Assembly (NCBI GenBank): GCA_038231495.1
Contig: JBBRLG010000003.1
Span: forward strand, 1-41,125
Origin: JBBRLG01 sp038231495
GTDB taxonomy: Bacteria > Planctomycetota > Planctomycetia > Gemmatales > Gemmataceae
Length of the DNA stretch: 41,125 bases
Direction: 5' to 3'
Made by a program: the position numbers and the translations under genes. Each line of letters begins with the position of its first letter. Within the stretch, counting starts at the first letter, position 1. The notes beneath the pieces are model-generated. The model worked only from the letters and a program-made list of their open reading frames with translations, did not search any database and was not told where the DNA came from. Shown here piece by piece: positions 1 through 9,137 of the stretch.

Positions 1-1258
<1,258 letters not shown>

Positions 1259-1272
<14 letters not shown>

Positions 1273-2224
1273 AACCATCTTCTTGACCGGCGGCGCTGGC
1301 TTCATCGGCTCGACGTTGATCGGCCGGCTCGTGGAGCAGAACCGGCTGGTTGTCTTCGACAACCTGAGCCGCAATGCACTGGCCAGCCTCCCTTACGCGG
1401 CGCACCCGAACTTGCAACTCGTCGTCGGCGACGTGACCGACGAGGCGGCACTGCGGGCGGCGATGGCCGCGGCCGACCCGCACGTCGTCGTCCACATGGC
1501 CGCCGTCGCCGGCATCGACACGGTCATCAAAAGCCCGACGACGACGATGCGCGTCAACCTCATGGGCACCGCCAACGCCCTGGAGGCGGCACGGCACCTG
1601 AAACGGTTGGAGCGGTTCGTCGATTTCTCGACCAGCGAAGTGTTCGGCTCGAACGCCTTCCGTGCCCAGGAGAGCGGGCTGGCGTCGATCGGTGCGGTCG
1701 GCGAGGCCCGCTGGATTTACGCGGTCAGCAAACTGACCGGCGAACACCTGGCCCACGCCTATCACAAGGAATTCGGCCTGCCGGTGGTGACGCTGCGGCC
1801 ATTCAACGTCTACGGGCCGGGCCAAATCGGCGAGGGCGCGATCCACCGTTTCGTCGCCCTCGCGGTGCGGCACCAGGAAATTCAAATCCACGGCGACGGC
1901 ACGCAGATTCGCGCCTGGTGCTACATCGACGACATGGTGGACGGCGTGCTGCGCGTGATGGAGCACCCGCGGGCGGTCGGCGAGTCGTTCAACATCGGCA
2001 ACGCCCGCGCCGTGGTGACGATCTACGGCCTGGCGAACACGGTGGTGCGCGTGCTGAATTCAAAATCGGCGATCCGCTTTATCCGTAAAGATTACGCCGA
2101 CATTGAACTCCGCGTGCCGAACGTCGATAAGGCTCGCGACCTGATCGGCTTTGAAGCACAGGTTGATCTGGAAGAAGGCATCAAGCGGACGGGCGCGTTT
2201 TACGCGAAGGCGCTCGCCGTTTAG
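1259..2224 (+). CDS. NAD-dependent epimerase/dehydratase (extended SDR), sugar-nucleotide modifying
   Basis: A 321-residue extended short-chain dehydrogenase that should epimerise, dehydrate or decarboxylate a nucleotide sugar in the cytoplasm. The N-terminal Rossmann glycine motif is TGGAGFIGS (residues ~10-18), the catalytic YAVSK motif is near residue 157, and a Ser/Thr of STSEVFG precedes it, completing the usual Ser-Tyr-Lys set. The segment RPFNVYGPGQ is typical of UDP-glucose 4-epimerase and UDP-glucuronate decarboxylase relatives. The ATG lies inside the last codons of the upstream ABC ATPase gene, with AAGGAAACC just before it as a likely ribosome binding site, which suggests translational coupling. 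The exact substrate cannot be read from sequence. A second SDR of this type is at 24784. Confidence 0.87.
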
Positions 2225-2255
2225 GAACTGCGCGTTTAATTCTGCTCGAAACCCT

Positions 2256-2365
2256 GGCGAGCGTCGAGGCGTAAGCCCGACGTGTGCGGGGTGAAATCCA
2301 CGTGAGGCTGTTAAGCCCACGTCGGGCTGTTGAACCCACGTCGGGCTTACGCCCCGACGCTCGCC
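2256..2365. repeat. Inverted repeat with 29-base arms between the epimerase and acyltransferase genes
   Basis: The arms are 2256-2284 and 2337-2365; they are reverse complements except for one base. The interior holds more partial copies of the core ACGTCGGGCT. The right arm ends 17 bases before the ATG at 2383. An open frame continues through the repeat from GTG 2284, but that part is repeat sequence and not credible protein. Confidence 0.85.
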
Positions 2366-2382
2366 ATTGGATCGTTCATTCC

Positions 2383-2913
2383 ATGCGGCGTTTTTCCACC
2401 CACGGCACCGGCGAAATCAACCGCGATCAGTTCCGCCGGCTGGGTGACAACGTCCTCTTCGAGACGGGCGTTCTCGTGTTCCACGCCGAGCACATCACTC
2501 TCGGTTCCAACGTCTACGTCGGCCACTATTCCATCCTTAAAGGCTATCCCAAGGGGGAAATGGTCATTGGCGACGACGTGTGGATCGGGCAACAGGTATT
2601 CTTCCACAGCGCCGGCGGGTTGTTCATCGGCGACCGCGTCGGCGTCGGGCCGGGCGTGCGCATCATCACCTCTTTTCACCGGGAAGAAGGCTACCACAAG
2701 CCGATCCTGGACAGCGCCGTCGAGTTCGCGCCGGTGACTATCGGCGCGGATTGCGACCTCGGCGTCGGGGCGGTCGTCCTGCCGGGCGTGACCATCGGCC
2801 GCGGGGTGCAGGTCGGGGCCGGTGCGGTCGTCACGACGGACTTGCCAGAATACAGCGTCGCGGTCGGCGTCCCCGCAAAGGTGATTCGGCAACGCCCGGA
2901 GCGTGTTCCGTGA
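2383..2913 (+). CDS. Hexapeptide-repeat acyltransferase (left-handed beta helix)
   Basis: A 176-residue trimeric-type O- or N-acyltransferase that probably acetylates a sugar or sugar nucleotide using acetyl-CoA. The protein is built of hexapeptide turns such as VIGDDVWIG, FIGDRVGVG, TIGADCDLG and TIGRGVQVG, and ends with the common VGVPAKVIRQR. A likely active-site histidine lies in ITSFHREEGYH (about residue 94). I chose ATG 2383 over GTG 2284 because the extra N-terminal residues are encoded by an intergenic inverted repeat. The stop overlaps the GTG of the downstream aminotransferase by 4 bases (GTGA). An acyltransferase next to an aminotransferase suggests acylation of an amino sugar, although the family also includes colanic acid O-acetyltransferases. 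Confidence 0.85.
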   Translation: MRRFSTHGTGEINRDQFRRLGDNVLFETGVLVFHAEHITLGSNVYVGHYSILKGYPKGEMVIGDDVWIGQQVFFHSAGGLFIGDRVGVGPGVRIITSFHREEGYHKPILDSAVEFAPVTIGADCDLGVGAVVLPGVTIGRGVQVGAGAVVTTDLPEYSVAVGVPAKVIRQRPERVP

Positions 2914-4091
2914 AAATTCCCCTCGCACGACCCTGGTTCGACGAGGCCGATGAGCAGGCGGTGCTGGAAACGCTGCGCGCCGGCTGGGTCGGGCAAGGAC
3001 TGAAGGTGGCCGCCTTCGAGAAAGGCTTCGGCGCCTACGTCGGCACGCCGCACGCCGCGGCCGTTTCGTCCTGCACCGCCGCGCTGCACCTGGCTGCGCT
3101 GGCCGCCGGCTTTGGTCCCGGCGACGAGGTGCTGGTGCCGGCCTTCACCTGGATTTCGACGCCCAACGCTGTCGAATACGTCGGTGCCCGCCCAGTCTTT
3201 TGCGACATCGACCCGACGACGCTCAACATTGACGTGGCCGACGCCGCCCATCGCGTCACACCGCGGACGCGCGGCATCATCCCGGTTCACCTGTTCGGAC
3301 TGACCGCGGACCTGGACGGCGTTTTGGACCTGGCGCGCCGCCACAACCTTTTCGTCATTGAGGACGCCGCCTGCGCCCTGGGTTGCTACCACGGCGACCG
3401 ACACGTCGGCACGCTGGGCGACGTGGGCTGTTTCAGCTTTCACCCGCGTAAGTCGATCACGACGGGCGAAGGCGGCATGTTGACGACGGCCCGGCAACCC
3501 CTGGATACGGTCTTCCGCTCGCTGCGCGACATCGGTTCGGACCGGGTGAACTACCCGCCCGAACGCGCGGCCCAGCAGTTGTTGCCGGACTACGCGGCCC
3601 TCGGTTTCAACTATCGATTGACCGATTTGCAAGCCGCGCTGGGCGTGACGCAGCTGGCGAAATTCGACGCCATCTTGAGTCGCCGGCTGGAATGTGCCCG
3701 CCGTTATCACGAATTGATTAGCGGCTCGCCCCTGGCCGCGTGGTTGCAACCGCCGCCATTACCCCGGCAGCGCGAGCACGCCTACCAGGCCTACGTCTGC
3801 CGACTGACGCCGCCGGACGACCGCGAGACCACGCTGGAACAATGGCACAGTCGCCGCAACCGGCTCATGCAACGCCTGTCCGCCGCCGGGATCGCCACGC
3901 GGCCGGGCACGCACGCGCCGCACTTGCTGGGCTATTACCGCGACAAGTATCAACTCCGGGCCGCGGACTACCCGCAGTCGTGGCGGGCGGATTGGCTGAC
4001 GCTGGCCCTGCCGCTGTACCACCAACTGACGGCAAACGATCGAGAATTGGTTTGTGCCGCCCTTGGAGAACTCTGGCCTCGGAGCGTGTGA
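2910..4091 (+). CDS. DegT/DnrJ/EryC1/StrS family sugar aminotransferase
   Basis: A 393-residue PLP-dependent aminotransferase that transfers an amino group, usually from glutamate, to a keto-sugar nucleotide. It starts with the family hallmark IPLARPWFDEADEQAVLETL, followed by the SCTAALHLA cofactor segment, EDAACALG (the Asp that contacts the PLP ring nitrogen) and HPRKSITTGEGGM, in which the Lys is the Schiff-base residue. The length is typical. The frame is open further upstream, but that extension is out-of-frame sequence of the acyltransferase gene, and GTG 2910 sits in a GTGA overlap with its stop. Its own stop overlaps the next GTG in the same way. No sugar 4,6-dehydratase that would supply a keto substrate is obvious in the window, unless one of the SDR genes fills that role. 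Confidence 0.9.
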   Translation: MKIPLARPWFDEADEQAVLETLRAGWVGQGLKVAAFEKGFGAYVGTPHAAAVSSCTAALHLAALAAGFGPGDEVLVPAFTWISTPNAVEYVGARPVFCDIDPTTLNIDVADAAHRVTPRTRGIIPVHLFGLTADLDGVLDLARRHNLFVIEDAACALGCYHGDRHVGTLGDVGCFSFHPRKSITTGEGGMLTTARQPLDTVFRSLRDIGSDRVNYPPERAAQQLLPDYAALGFNYRLTDLQAALGVTQLAKFDAILSRRLECARRYHELISGSPLAAWLQPPPLPRQREHAYQAYVCRLTPPDDRETTLEQWHSRRNRLMQRLSAAGIATRPGTHAPHLLGYYRDKYQLRAADYPQSWRADWLTLALPLYHQLTANDRELVCAALGELWPRSV

Positions 4092-4813
4092 CGACTGTGT
4101 TTACTTACGACTGGTATTTTGGCTTTCTCCAAAACTGCCGGGACCACGGCAACGTCACGCTACTGGGCGACGCGGAAACCGGGCCGCTGCCCCAGATCGT
4201 CCTGCGCCACGATGTTGACTTCGACCTCGCGGCCGCGCGGAACCTTAGTCTGGTCGAGGAGCGCGCTGGAGTGCGGTCTACCTACCTGGTCCTCCTCAGC
4301 ACGCATTACTACAACGCCACTTCCCCGAAAGGCCGAGCCGTCCTTCAGGGGTTGGTCCGTCGCGGCTTCGAGGTCGGATTGCACTTCGACCCCTTGGTCT
4401 ACGCAGGCGGGCCGGAGTGCTTGACCGCCGGCTTCCGGGCCGAGCGTGCTTTCCTGGAAACGCTGATCGGCACCCCGGTGCGCAGCGTCAGCGTCCACAA
4501 CCCCACCGCGCACGGCCTCTACCCCGTTTTTGCCGGCGTGGTGAACGCCTACGACCCCCGCTGGTTCGGGCCGGAGCGCTACGTTTCCGACTCCTTGGGG
4601 CGATGGAAACACGACCCCTTCGCCCTCGTCGCGAAGGCAGGCGAGCTTGGCCGCGTTCAGGTGCTGTGCCACCCCTTGCACTTTGCAACGGGTGACGAAA
4701 ACTACCGAGGCACGCTCGACCGCTTGGGCGAAGCCTGGCGCGCGGAAGCCCACGCTTACCTGTTCGACCAGAATCAGATTTACCGCGCCGAGTGCCAAAA
4801 GGTTTCTCGATAG
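4088..4813 (+). CDS. NodB-like polysaccharide deacetylase-type protein
   Basis: A 241-residue protein with features of the polysaccharide deacetylase superfamily. LRHDVDFDLAAARNL (about residues 38-52) carries the Asp-Asp-type metal site of this fold. GFEVGLHFDPLVY (about 97-109) and VRSVSVHNPTAHG (about 135-147) supply further His residues. Such proteins in surface-glycan loci are presumed to act on a sugar or glycan intermediate, but this short subgroup is poorly characterised and the reaction is not known. No signal peptide is evident, which points to a cytoplasmic role. The start is GTG 4088 in a GTGA overlap with the aminotransferase stop; the longer upstream frame is a shadow of that gene. 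A 52-base gap follows before the WbqC gene. Confidence 0.72.
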   Translation: MTTVFTYDWYFGFLQNCRDHGNVTLLGDAETGPLPQIVLRHDVDFDLAAARNLSLVEERAGVRSTYLVLLSTHYYNATSPKGRAVLQGLVRRGFEVGLHFDPLVYAGGPECLTAGFRAERAFLETLIGTPVRSVSVHNPTAHGLYPVFAGVVNAYDPRWFGPERYVSDSLGRWKHDPFALVAKAGELGRVQVLCHPLHFATGDENYRGTLDRLGEAWRAEAHAYLFDQNQIYRAECQKVSR

Positions 4814-4865
4814 TTTTGTGTCTCCAAAACACGGGCCAAACGAAGGCCGACCACGACGGACTGCC

Positions 4866-5576
4866 ATGCTCGCCTGCGTCCATCAACCGAATTACCTGCC
4901 GTGGCTCGGCTTCTTCGCCAAGGTCGCGCGGGCGGACGTTTACCTCGTGATGGACAACGTGCAGTTCTCGAGAAACTGCTGGACCAACCGCGTTCAAGTC
5001 GCCGGCAACGGCGACCCGCTTTGGCTGACGGTGCCGGTGCGCCGGGGCGGGCTGGAGACCCCGATCGCCGACGCCGAGATCGACCACACGCGCGACTGGG
5101 TGAAGCAGCAACGGAGCACCCTGGAGGCACGTTACGGTCGTTGCCAGCATTTTAAGGCCGTATATCCGGAACTGGTGCAAATCCTCGAAGCCCGGCCGCG
5201 GCGGTTGGTCGCGCTGAACTTGCCTCTGATTCGGTGGGTTATGGAGGCTTGCGGCATTTCGACGCGAGTCGTGCTCGGCAGCGAGCTGAATGCGACCGGC
5301 AAGGCGAGCGAGCTAGTTGTCGCCCTGTGTCGAGCCGTCGGTGCCACGGCGTACCTCGCCGGCCAGGGGTCGGTGGATTACGAAGACCTGGCCCTTTACG
5401 AGAGGGCCGGCATCCGCTATCAGCGCCAGGAATTCCAGCACCGGGAGTACCCCCAGCACGGCCGGGCGCAGTTCGTGGCGGGCCTCAGTGTCATCGACGC
5501 CCTGTTCAACGTCGGCGTCGCAGGGGCACGACAACTGTTGGCCGCGCAGTTGCCTGCCGCGGGGCCGTGTCCATGA
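4866..5576 (+). CDS. WbqC family protein
   Basis: A 236-residue member of the WbqC family. It begins with the characteristic VHQPNYLPWLGFFAKVARAD and continues with VMDNVQFSRNCWTNR and LTVPV. WbqC-like proteins are common in O-antigen and exopolysaccharide clusters. They are often found beside aminotransferase and acetyltransferase genes, as here, and are thought to help make or modify an unusual amino sugar, but the biochemistry is not settled. ATG 4866 is the natural start; the open frame upstream of it is not conserved-looking. The stop overlaps the ATG of the GNAT gene by 4 bases (ATGA), indicating coupled translation of the pair. Confidence 0.88.
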   Translation: MLACVHQPNYLPWLGFFAKVARADVYLVMDNVQFSRNCWTNRVQVAGNGDPLWLTVPVRRGGLETPIADAEIDHTRDWVKQQRSTLEARYGRCQHFKAVYPELVQILEARPRRLVALNLPLIRWVMEACGISTRVVLGSELNATGKASELVVALCRAVGATAYLAGQGSVDYEDLALYERAGIRYQRQEFQHREYPQHGRAQFVAGLSVIDALFNVGVAGARQLLAAQLPAAGPCP

Positions 5577-6052
5577 ACCAGCCGCCGACGCCGACTACGG
5601 GCTATACCGTGCGGACCCTTGACCGGGCGCTGGCCGAGGCGCGGGCGGCGGACTTCCTTACGGTCCTGCGCCAATTTCCTGAAATGAAGTGGACGCGCGA
5701 CAACCTGCTGGTCGAGTTGCCAGGCAAGTGGGAGGTGAGCCTGGTTGTCTGCGACGAGGCCGACACGGTTTGCGGCTACGCCGTCAACTCGCTGCGCGGC
5801 GATAGTTTGTACATTCATCTGCTGGTCGTTGCCGAGTCCCAGCGCGGGCAGGGTCTCGGCACCCAACTTTTGGCCCGCGCGCTCGAACTCGCCGGGGAGC
5901 GGCCCGGCGTACGTTGCCTCCGGCTGAGGGCCACGATTGACTGGACCGACACGCTGAAGTTTTACGAGCGGGTCGGCTTCGTCGTGCGGGACGAGTTGCC
6001 GGAGACGAGGGAGTGCGTGCTGGAGTTGCCGGTGAAGGGAGGTGGCGCTTGA
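5573..6052 (+). CDS. GNAT family N-acetyltransferase
   Basis: A 159-residue Gcn5-related acetyltransferase. The acetyl-CoA pyrophosphate-binding loop is SQRGQGLGTQLL (about residues 89-100), preceded by the beta-strand YIHLLVV and followed by the C-terminal FYERVGF motif typical of the fold. It would transfer acetyl from acetyl-CoA to an amine, plausibly the amino sugar made by the aminotransferase at 2910; that substrate is inferred from context only. The ATG lies inside the WbqC stop (ATGA), and its own stop overlaps the TTG start of the next gene (TTGA). Confidence 0.85.
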   Translation: MNQPPTPTTGYTVRTLDRALAEARAADFLTVLRQFPEMKWTRDNLLVELPGKWEVSLVVCDEADTVCGYAVNSLRGDSLYIHLLVVAESQRGQGLGTQLLARALELAGERPGVRCLRLRATIDWTDTLKFYERVGFVVRDELPETRECVLELPVKGGGA

Positions 6053-7446
6053 GCGTACGGGCCAAGGTCCGGAAGTTGCGCCTACTACCCTTGCTGGCCT
6101 GGGCGGCGGCGTTCGGTTGGCTCGTGCGCCAGGCCCGCCGGCGGTTCGGCCGCCCGCCGCGCGTGTGGCATTGTGGCTTTCCGATGCACATGACCCGCGG
6201 CATGGTGCGAGTCGATCGCCTCGCGGGTTTTCCGGGCGGGTCGCTGGTTTCGCACGTCAGCTTGAACCCGGCGTATGCGATGGTGACGGCGGCCGACTAC
6301 GACATCGTCCTTGGAAACGAGGGCTGCCGCGCGGACGAATTGCACCTGGCCACCTTCCGCCACTTGCTCCGCCACGCGGACATCCTGGTCGCCTATTTCG
6401 ACCTTCAGTTGGCCACCGTTCAACAGCCCGAGAATACGGCGCGATTGCTGGCCCGGTTGCGCCGGCTTGGCGTCCGCGTGGTCCTGGTGCCCAACGGTCT
6501 CGACGTGGTTTACGACACGGGGAAAAAGGACGTTGCCGATCTCCTGGACCGCCTGCAACGGGATTATCCGGCCTGGCGCATCCGCGAAGAAAGTGGCCTG
6601 TTGAGCCGGCGCGTCCACGCCTATGCCGGGCAGGCCGACCTGGTCGTCGGCGGTGACTCGGTTACGGCACGGTTCCTGCCGCGGGAGGACTTGCGTTTCA
6701 AATACTTTCCGATCGACACGGCGGCGTTTACCCCTCGGTATCAGACGCACAATCGCGTGCCGGTCATCGTCCATGCCCCCAACCACCGGCACATCAAGGG
6801 CACGGATTACCTGCTGCAAGCCCTCGAACGCCTGCGCGCGGCGGGCGTACCCTTCGAGCTGCGGTTGATCGAAAAAGTCGTGCCTGCCGAGGCGGTTCGG
6901 CAGTATGTCGAAGCCGATGTGATTGCCGACCAATTCTTCCTCGGCGCGTATGGCGTATTCGCCCTGGAAGGTCTCGCGCTGGGAAAGCCGGTGTTGACCT
7001 ATTTGGACCAGGAACACCTCGGCGATCCGGTTTTCAACCTGCCGATCGTCAACGCCACTCCGGACAATCTCGAACGGGTTCTGGCAGTGTTGCTCGCAAT
7101 CCCCGAATTGCGGGAAAGGCTCGGCCGCGCCGGCCGCGCTTCGGTGGAACGGTATCAATCCATCGCCGCGCTGGCGGAAGTGTGGCGATGCTTGTACCAC
7201 CACGTCTGGTGGGGCGAACCGCTGGACCTGAGTGGCACGACTCACTTCGGACCGGAGCGCAAACCACGCTCGTTTACGGAGGACCCCGCCGACCCTGATT
7301 TCTGGCCCGTGCCCGTGGACGATTTGCTTCCGAAGATCGGCGAGTGCATTGCAGTGGCGAGCCGGGAGCGTAAGCGACCGGAGGAAGTTTCGGAAAGGAC
7401 TCCGGTCGCTTACGCTTCCGGCTCGCCTAATAACGAGAGACTCTAA
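6049..7446 (+). CDS. GT-B fold glycosyltransferase, first of two tandem paralogues
   Basis: A 465-residue protein with a short hydrophobic N-terminal stretch (LLPLLAWAAAFGWLV) and a C-terminal GT-B/GT4-like nucleotide-sugar domain: APNHRHIKGTDYLLQAL, then ADVIADQFFLGAYG and FALEGLALGKPVLTY. I chose TTG 6049 because a strong ribosome binding site, GGGAGGTGG, ends three bases before it and its TTGA overlaps the GNAT stop; GTG 6013 would give 12 more residues lying wholly within the GNAT gene. It is closely similar to the gene at 7736 over most of its length. Its last ~30 residues differ because they are encoded by a palindromic repeat (7356-7427), so the native C-terminus has probably been replaced. 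Donor and acceptor are unknown. Confidence 0.82.
   Translation: MSVRAKVRKLRLLPLLAWAAAFGWLVRQARRRFGRPPRVWHCGFPMHMTRGMVRVDRLAGFPGGSLVSHVSLNPAYAMVTAADYDIVLGNEGCRADELHLATFRHLLRHADILVAYFDLQLATVQQPENTARLLARLRRLGVRVVLVPNGLDVVYDTGKKDVADLLDRLQRDYPAWRIREESGLLSRRVHAYAGQADLVVGGDSVTARFLPREDLRFKYFPIDTAAFTPRYQTHNRVPVIVHAPNHRHIKGTDYLLQALERLRAAGVPFELRLIEKVVPAEAVRQYVEADVIADQFFLGAYGVFALEGLALGKPVLTYLDQEHLGDPVFNLPIVNATPDNLERVLAVLLAIPELRERLGRAGRASVERYQSIAALAEVWRCLYHHVWWGEPLDLSGTTHFGPERKPRSFTEDPADPDFWPVPVDDLLPKIGECIAVASRERKRPEEVSERTPVAYASGSPNNERL
7356..7427. repeat. Palindromic repeat (28-base arms) inside the 3' end of the glycosyltransferase gene
   Basis: The arms are 7356-7383 and 7400-7427, reverse complements with one mismatch and a 16-base loop. 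The reverse complement of the left arm recurs exactly at 37664-37691. The element is read in frame by the glycosyltransferase gene as residues such as SRERKRPEE and TPVAYASGSP before the stop at 7444-7446. Confidence 0.88.
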
Positions 7447-7459
7447 AGCAAACACGTTT

Positions 7460-7716
7460 TCGGCCGCGTAACCGTTCACCGGGTGCGGGCAGTGGACCTG
7501 ATTGGACATCAACGGCAGGAGAGAATCCAGGGGGTGTGTCAGGGGGTCGGGAAACGAACTTCCCCAAGATAATACCCGATAAGCACTTGCGGAAGTATAG
7601 TTCGTTTCCTTTGCTCTCAAGCTACGAGAAACGAATGGGTCGTCGCGGAAATGATCGCGCGCCCTGTCTACGGTTGGCTGGTTTTCAACAACGCGGTGAA
7701 CGGTTACTCGGCCGCG
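7460..7716. repeat. MITE-like segment bounded by ~21-base inverted repeats, non-coding
   Basis: CGGCCGCGTAACCGTTCACCG at the left (about 7460-7480) is matched by its reverse complement at the right (about 7695-7715) with one mismatch. Inside, around 7548-7612, is a second imperfect inverted repeat: GGAAACGAACT on the left and AGTTCGTTTCC on the right. I see no credible gene between the two glycosyltransferase paralogues. The segment could be a small non-autonomous mobile element or a structured spacer. No target-site duplication was established by eye. Confidence 0.5.
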
Positions 7717-7735
7717 TCCTGGAGTCTCGCTCTCG

Positions 7736-9118
7736 ATGCACGTTGCCGCACGCTTATTAGCGCGATTGGTTTGGATCCTGCGCGTGCTCGCCGCCGCCGG
7801 CATTGGTTGGCTCCTGCGCCGGCTTCGTCGGGTCCGGGGCCAGCCGCCGCGCATCTGGCACGGGATGCTCGGGCTTCACCTGACGGGTTCCATGGTCCGG
7901 GCCGACCGCGCCGCCGGCTACATCAGCCGGGCGGTGGCACTGCACATGAATCAGTCCTACACCCTCGTCCAAAAATCGGACTTCGATCGCGTCATTCAGG
8001 CGGAAGGGAATGCCTGGTACGACTGCCGCTGGCTCGCACTCATCGACCTGCTGTGGCACGGCGACGTCTGGGTGGCGTACTTCGATTGTCTCTTTTTCCG
8101 GGCGGACCAGGAGCGGCTTAACCGACTTGCCTTTGCGCTGATCCGACTGGCCGGCATTAAAATAATCGCCTGCCCGCACGGCGGCGACGTGAACCATCAG
8201 ACCCGATACCAGTCCCGATTTAATTGGATCGAGCGCTACAACAAAGATTACCCTTCCTGGGACGCAAACGAACAGCGACAAACCGCGCTGCAGCGAATCG
8301 CGCTGTTCTGCCGCTATTCTCATTTTGTCATCGGTGGCGACAGCTCGTTGACAAAGTTGCTGCCGCGTAACGATTTGGCGTTCAAATATTTTCCCGTCGA
8401 TTGCGACCCGTTTACGCCCCAAGCTCAGGCCGCAAACCCCCGGCCGATCGTCGCGCACGCCCCGAATCACCGCCTCACGAAAGGGACGAATTATCTCGTT
8501 GACGCCGCCGCCAATTTGGCACGTCGGGGAATCGATTTTGAACTAATGCTGGTGGAAGGGGTGGCGCGCGCAGAGGCCTTGCAGCGCTACGCGCGGGCCG
8601 ACGTGATTGCGGACCAATTTTGCATCGGTGCCTTCGGTATGTTTGGGCTTGAAGGCCTGGCGCTGGGTAAGCCCGTGCTTACCTACCTCGACCAAGAACA
8701 TCTTGGCGATCCGGTCTTTAACCTACCAATCGTGAACACCAATCCGGAAAATATCGAAAAGGTACTCGCGGTCTTGCTTCAAGTGCCGCCACTGCGCGAC
8801 CGACTCGGCAAGGCAGGCCGCGCGAGCGTCGAGCAGTACCAGTCGGTCGCCGCGCTCGCCGAGGTTTGGGACCGCATTTACCGCCACGTTTGGTGGGGCG
8901 AACCGCTCGACCTGGAGAAGACCCGCCACTTCTCGCCGGAACGTAAGCCGCGTTCGTTTACCGAAGACCCCGCCCTTGCCGAGTTTTGGCCCGTGCCCGT
9001 CGCGGACCTCCTTGCGGAGATTCACGCCGCCCTACGCGTGGCGGGCTTTGCGATTCCGGCGACCGGCCAGGTGTCCGTCGAGCCAGAGGCGGTGTCGTGT
9101 TCCATTTCCGAGCAGTAA
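7736..9118 (+). CDS. GT-B fold glycosyltransferase, second of two tandem paralogues
   Basis: A 460-residue paralogue of the protein at 6049. It has a hydrophobic N-terminal segment (LVWILRVLAAAGIGWLL), then WHGMLGLHLTGSMVRADRAAG matching the equivalent region of the first copy, and a near-identical C-terminal half: ADVIADQF, EGLALGKPVLTYLDQEHLG, HVWWGEPLDL and ERKPRSFTEDPA. These shared blocks indicate a tandem gene duplication. The C-terminus, about 35 residues after PVPVADLL, is ordinary coding sequence, so this copy shows what the ancestral end may have looked like. The N-terminal half is more diverged, as expected if acceptor specificity changed. The ATG is taken at the start of the hydrophobic segment; no strong ribosome binding site is seen. 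Confidence 0.82.
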   Translation: MHVAARLLARLVWILRVLAAAGIGWLLRRLRRVRGQPPRIWHGMLGLHLTGSMVRADRAAGYISRAVALHMNQSYTLVQKSDFDRVIQAEGNAWYDCRWLALIDLLWHGDVWVAYFDCLFFRADQERLNRLAFALIRLAGIKIIACPHGGDVNHQTRYQSRFNWIERYNKDYPSWDANEQRQTALQRIALFCRYSHFVIGGDSSLTKLLPRNDLAFKYFPVDCDPFTPQAQAANPRPIVAHAPNHRLTKGTNYLVDAAANLARRGIDFELMLVEGVARAEALQRYARADVIADQFCIGAFGMFGLEGLALGKPVLTYLDQEHLGDPVFNLPIVNTNPENIEKVLAVLLQVPPLRDRLGKAGRASVEQYQSVAALAEVWDRIYRHVWWGEPLDLEKTRHFSPERKPRSFTEDPALAEFWPVPVADLLAEIHAALRVAGFAIPATGQVSVEPEAVSCSISEQ

Positions 9119-9137
9119 CACGACTGGAGCCGCGTGG

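Noticed and set aside
7536..7760. Small 74-codon gene between the glycosyltransferase paralogues
   Set aside because: Lies in the inverted-repeat segment, has no recognisable motif or ribosome binding site, and runs into the next gene in another frame.
6085..7854. Minus-strand open frame of 589 codons opposite the glycosyltransferase paralogues
   Set aside because: Shadow of real genes on the plus strand; crosses a repeat and intergenic DNA and shows no family motif.
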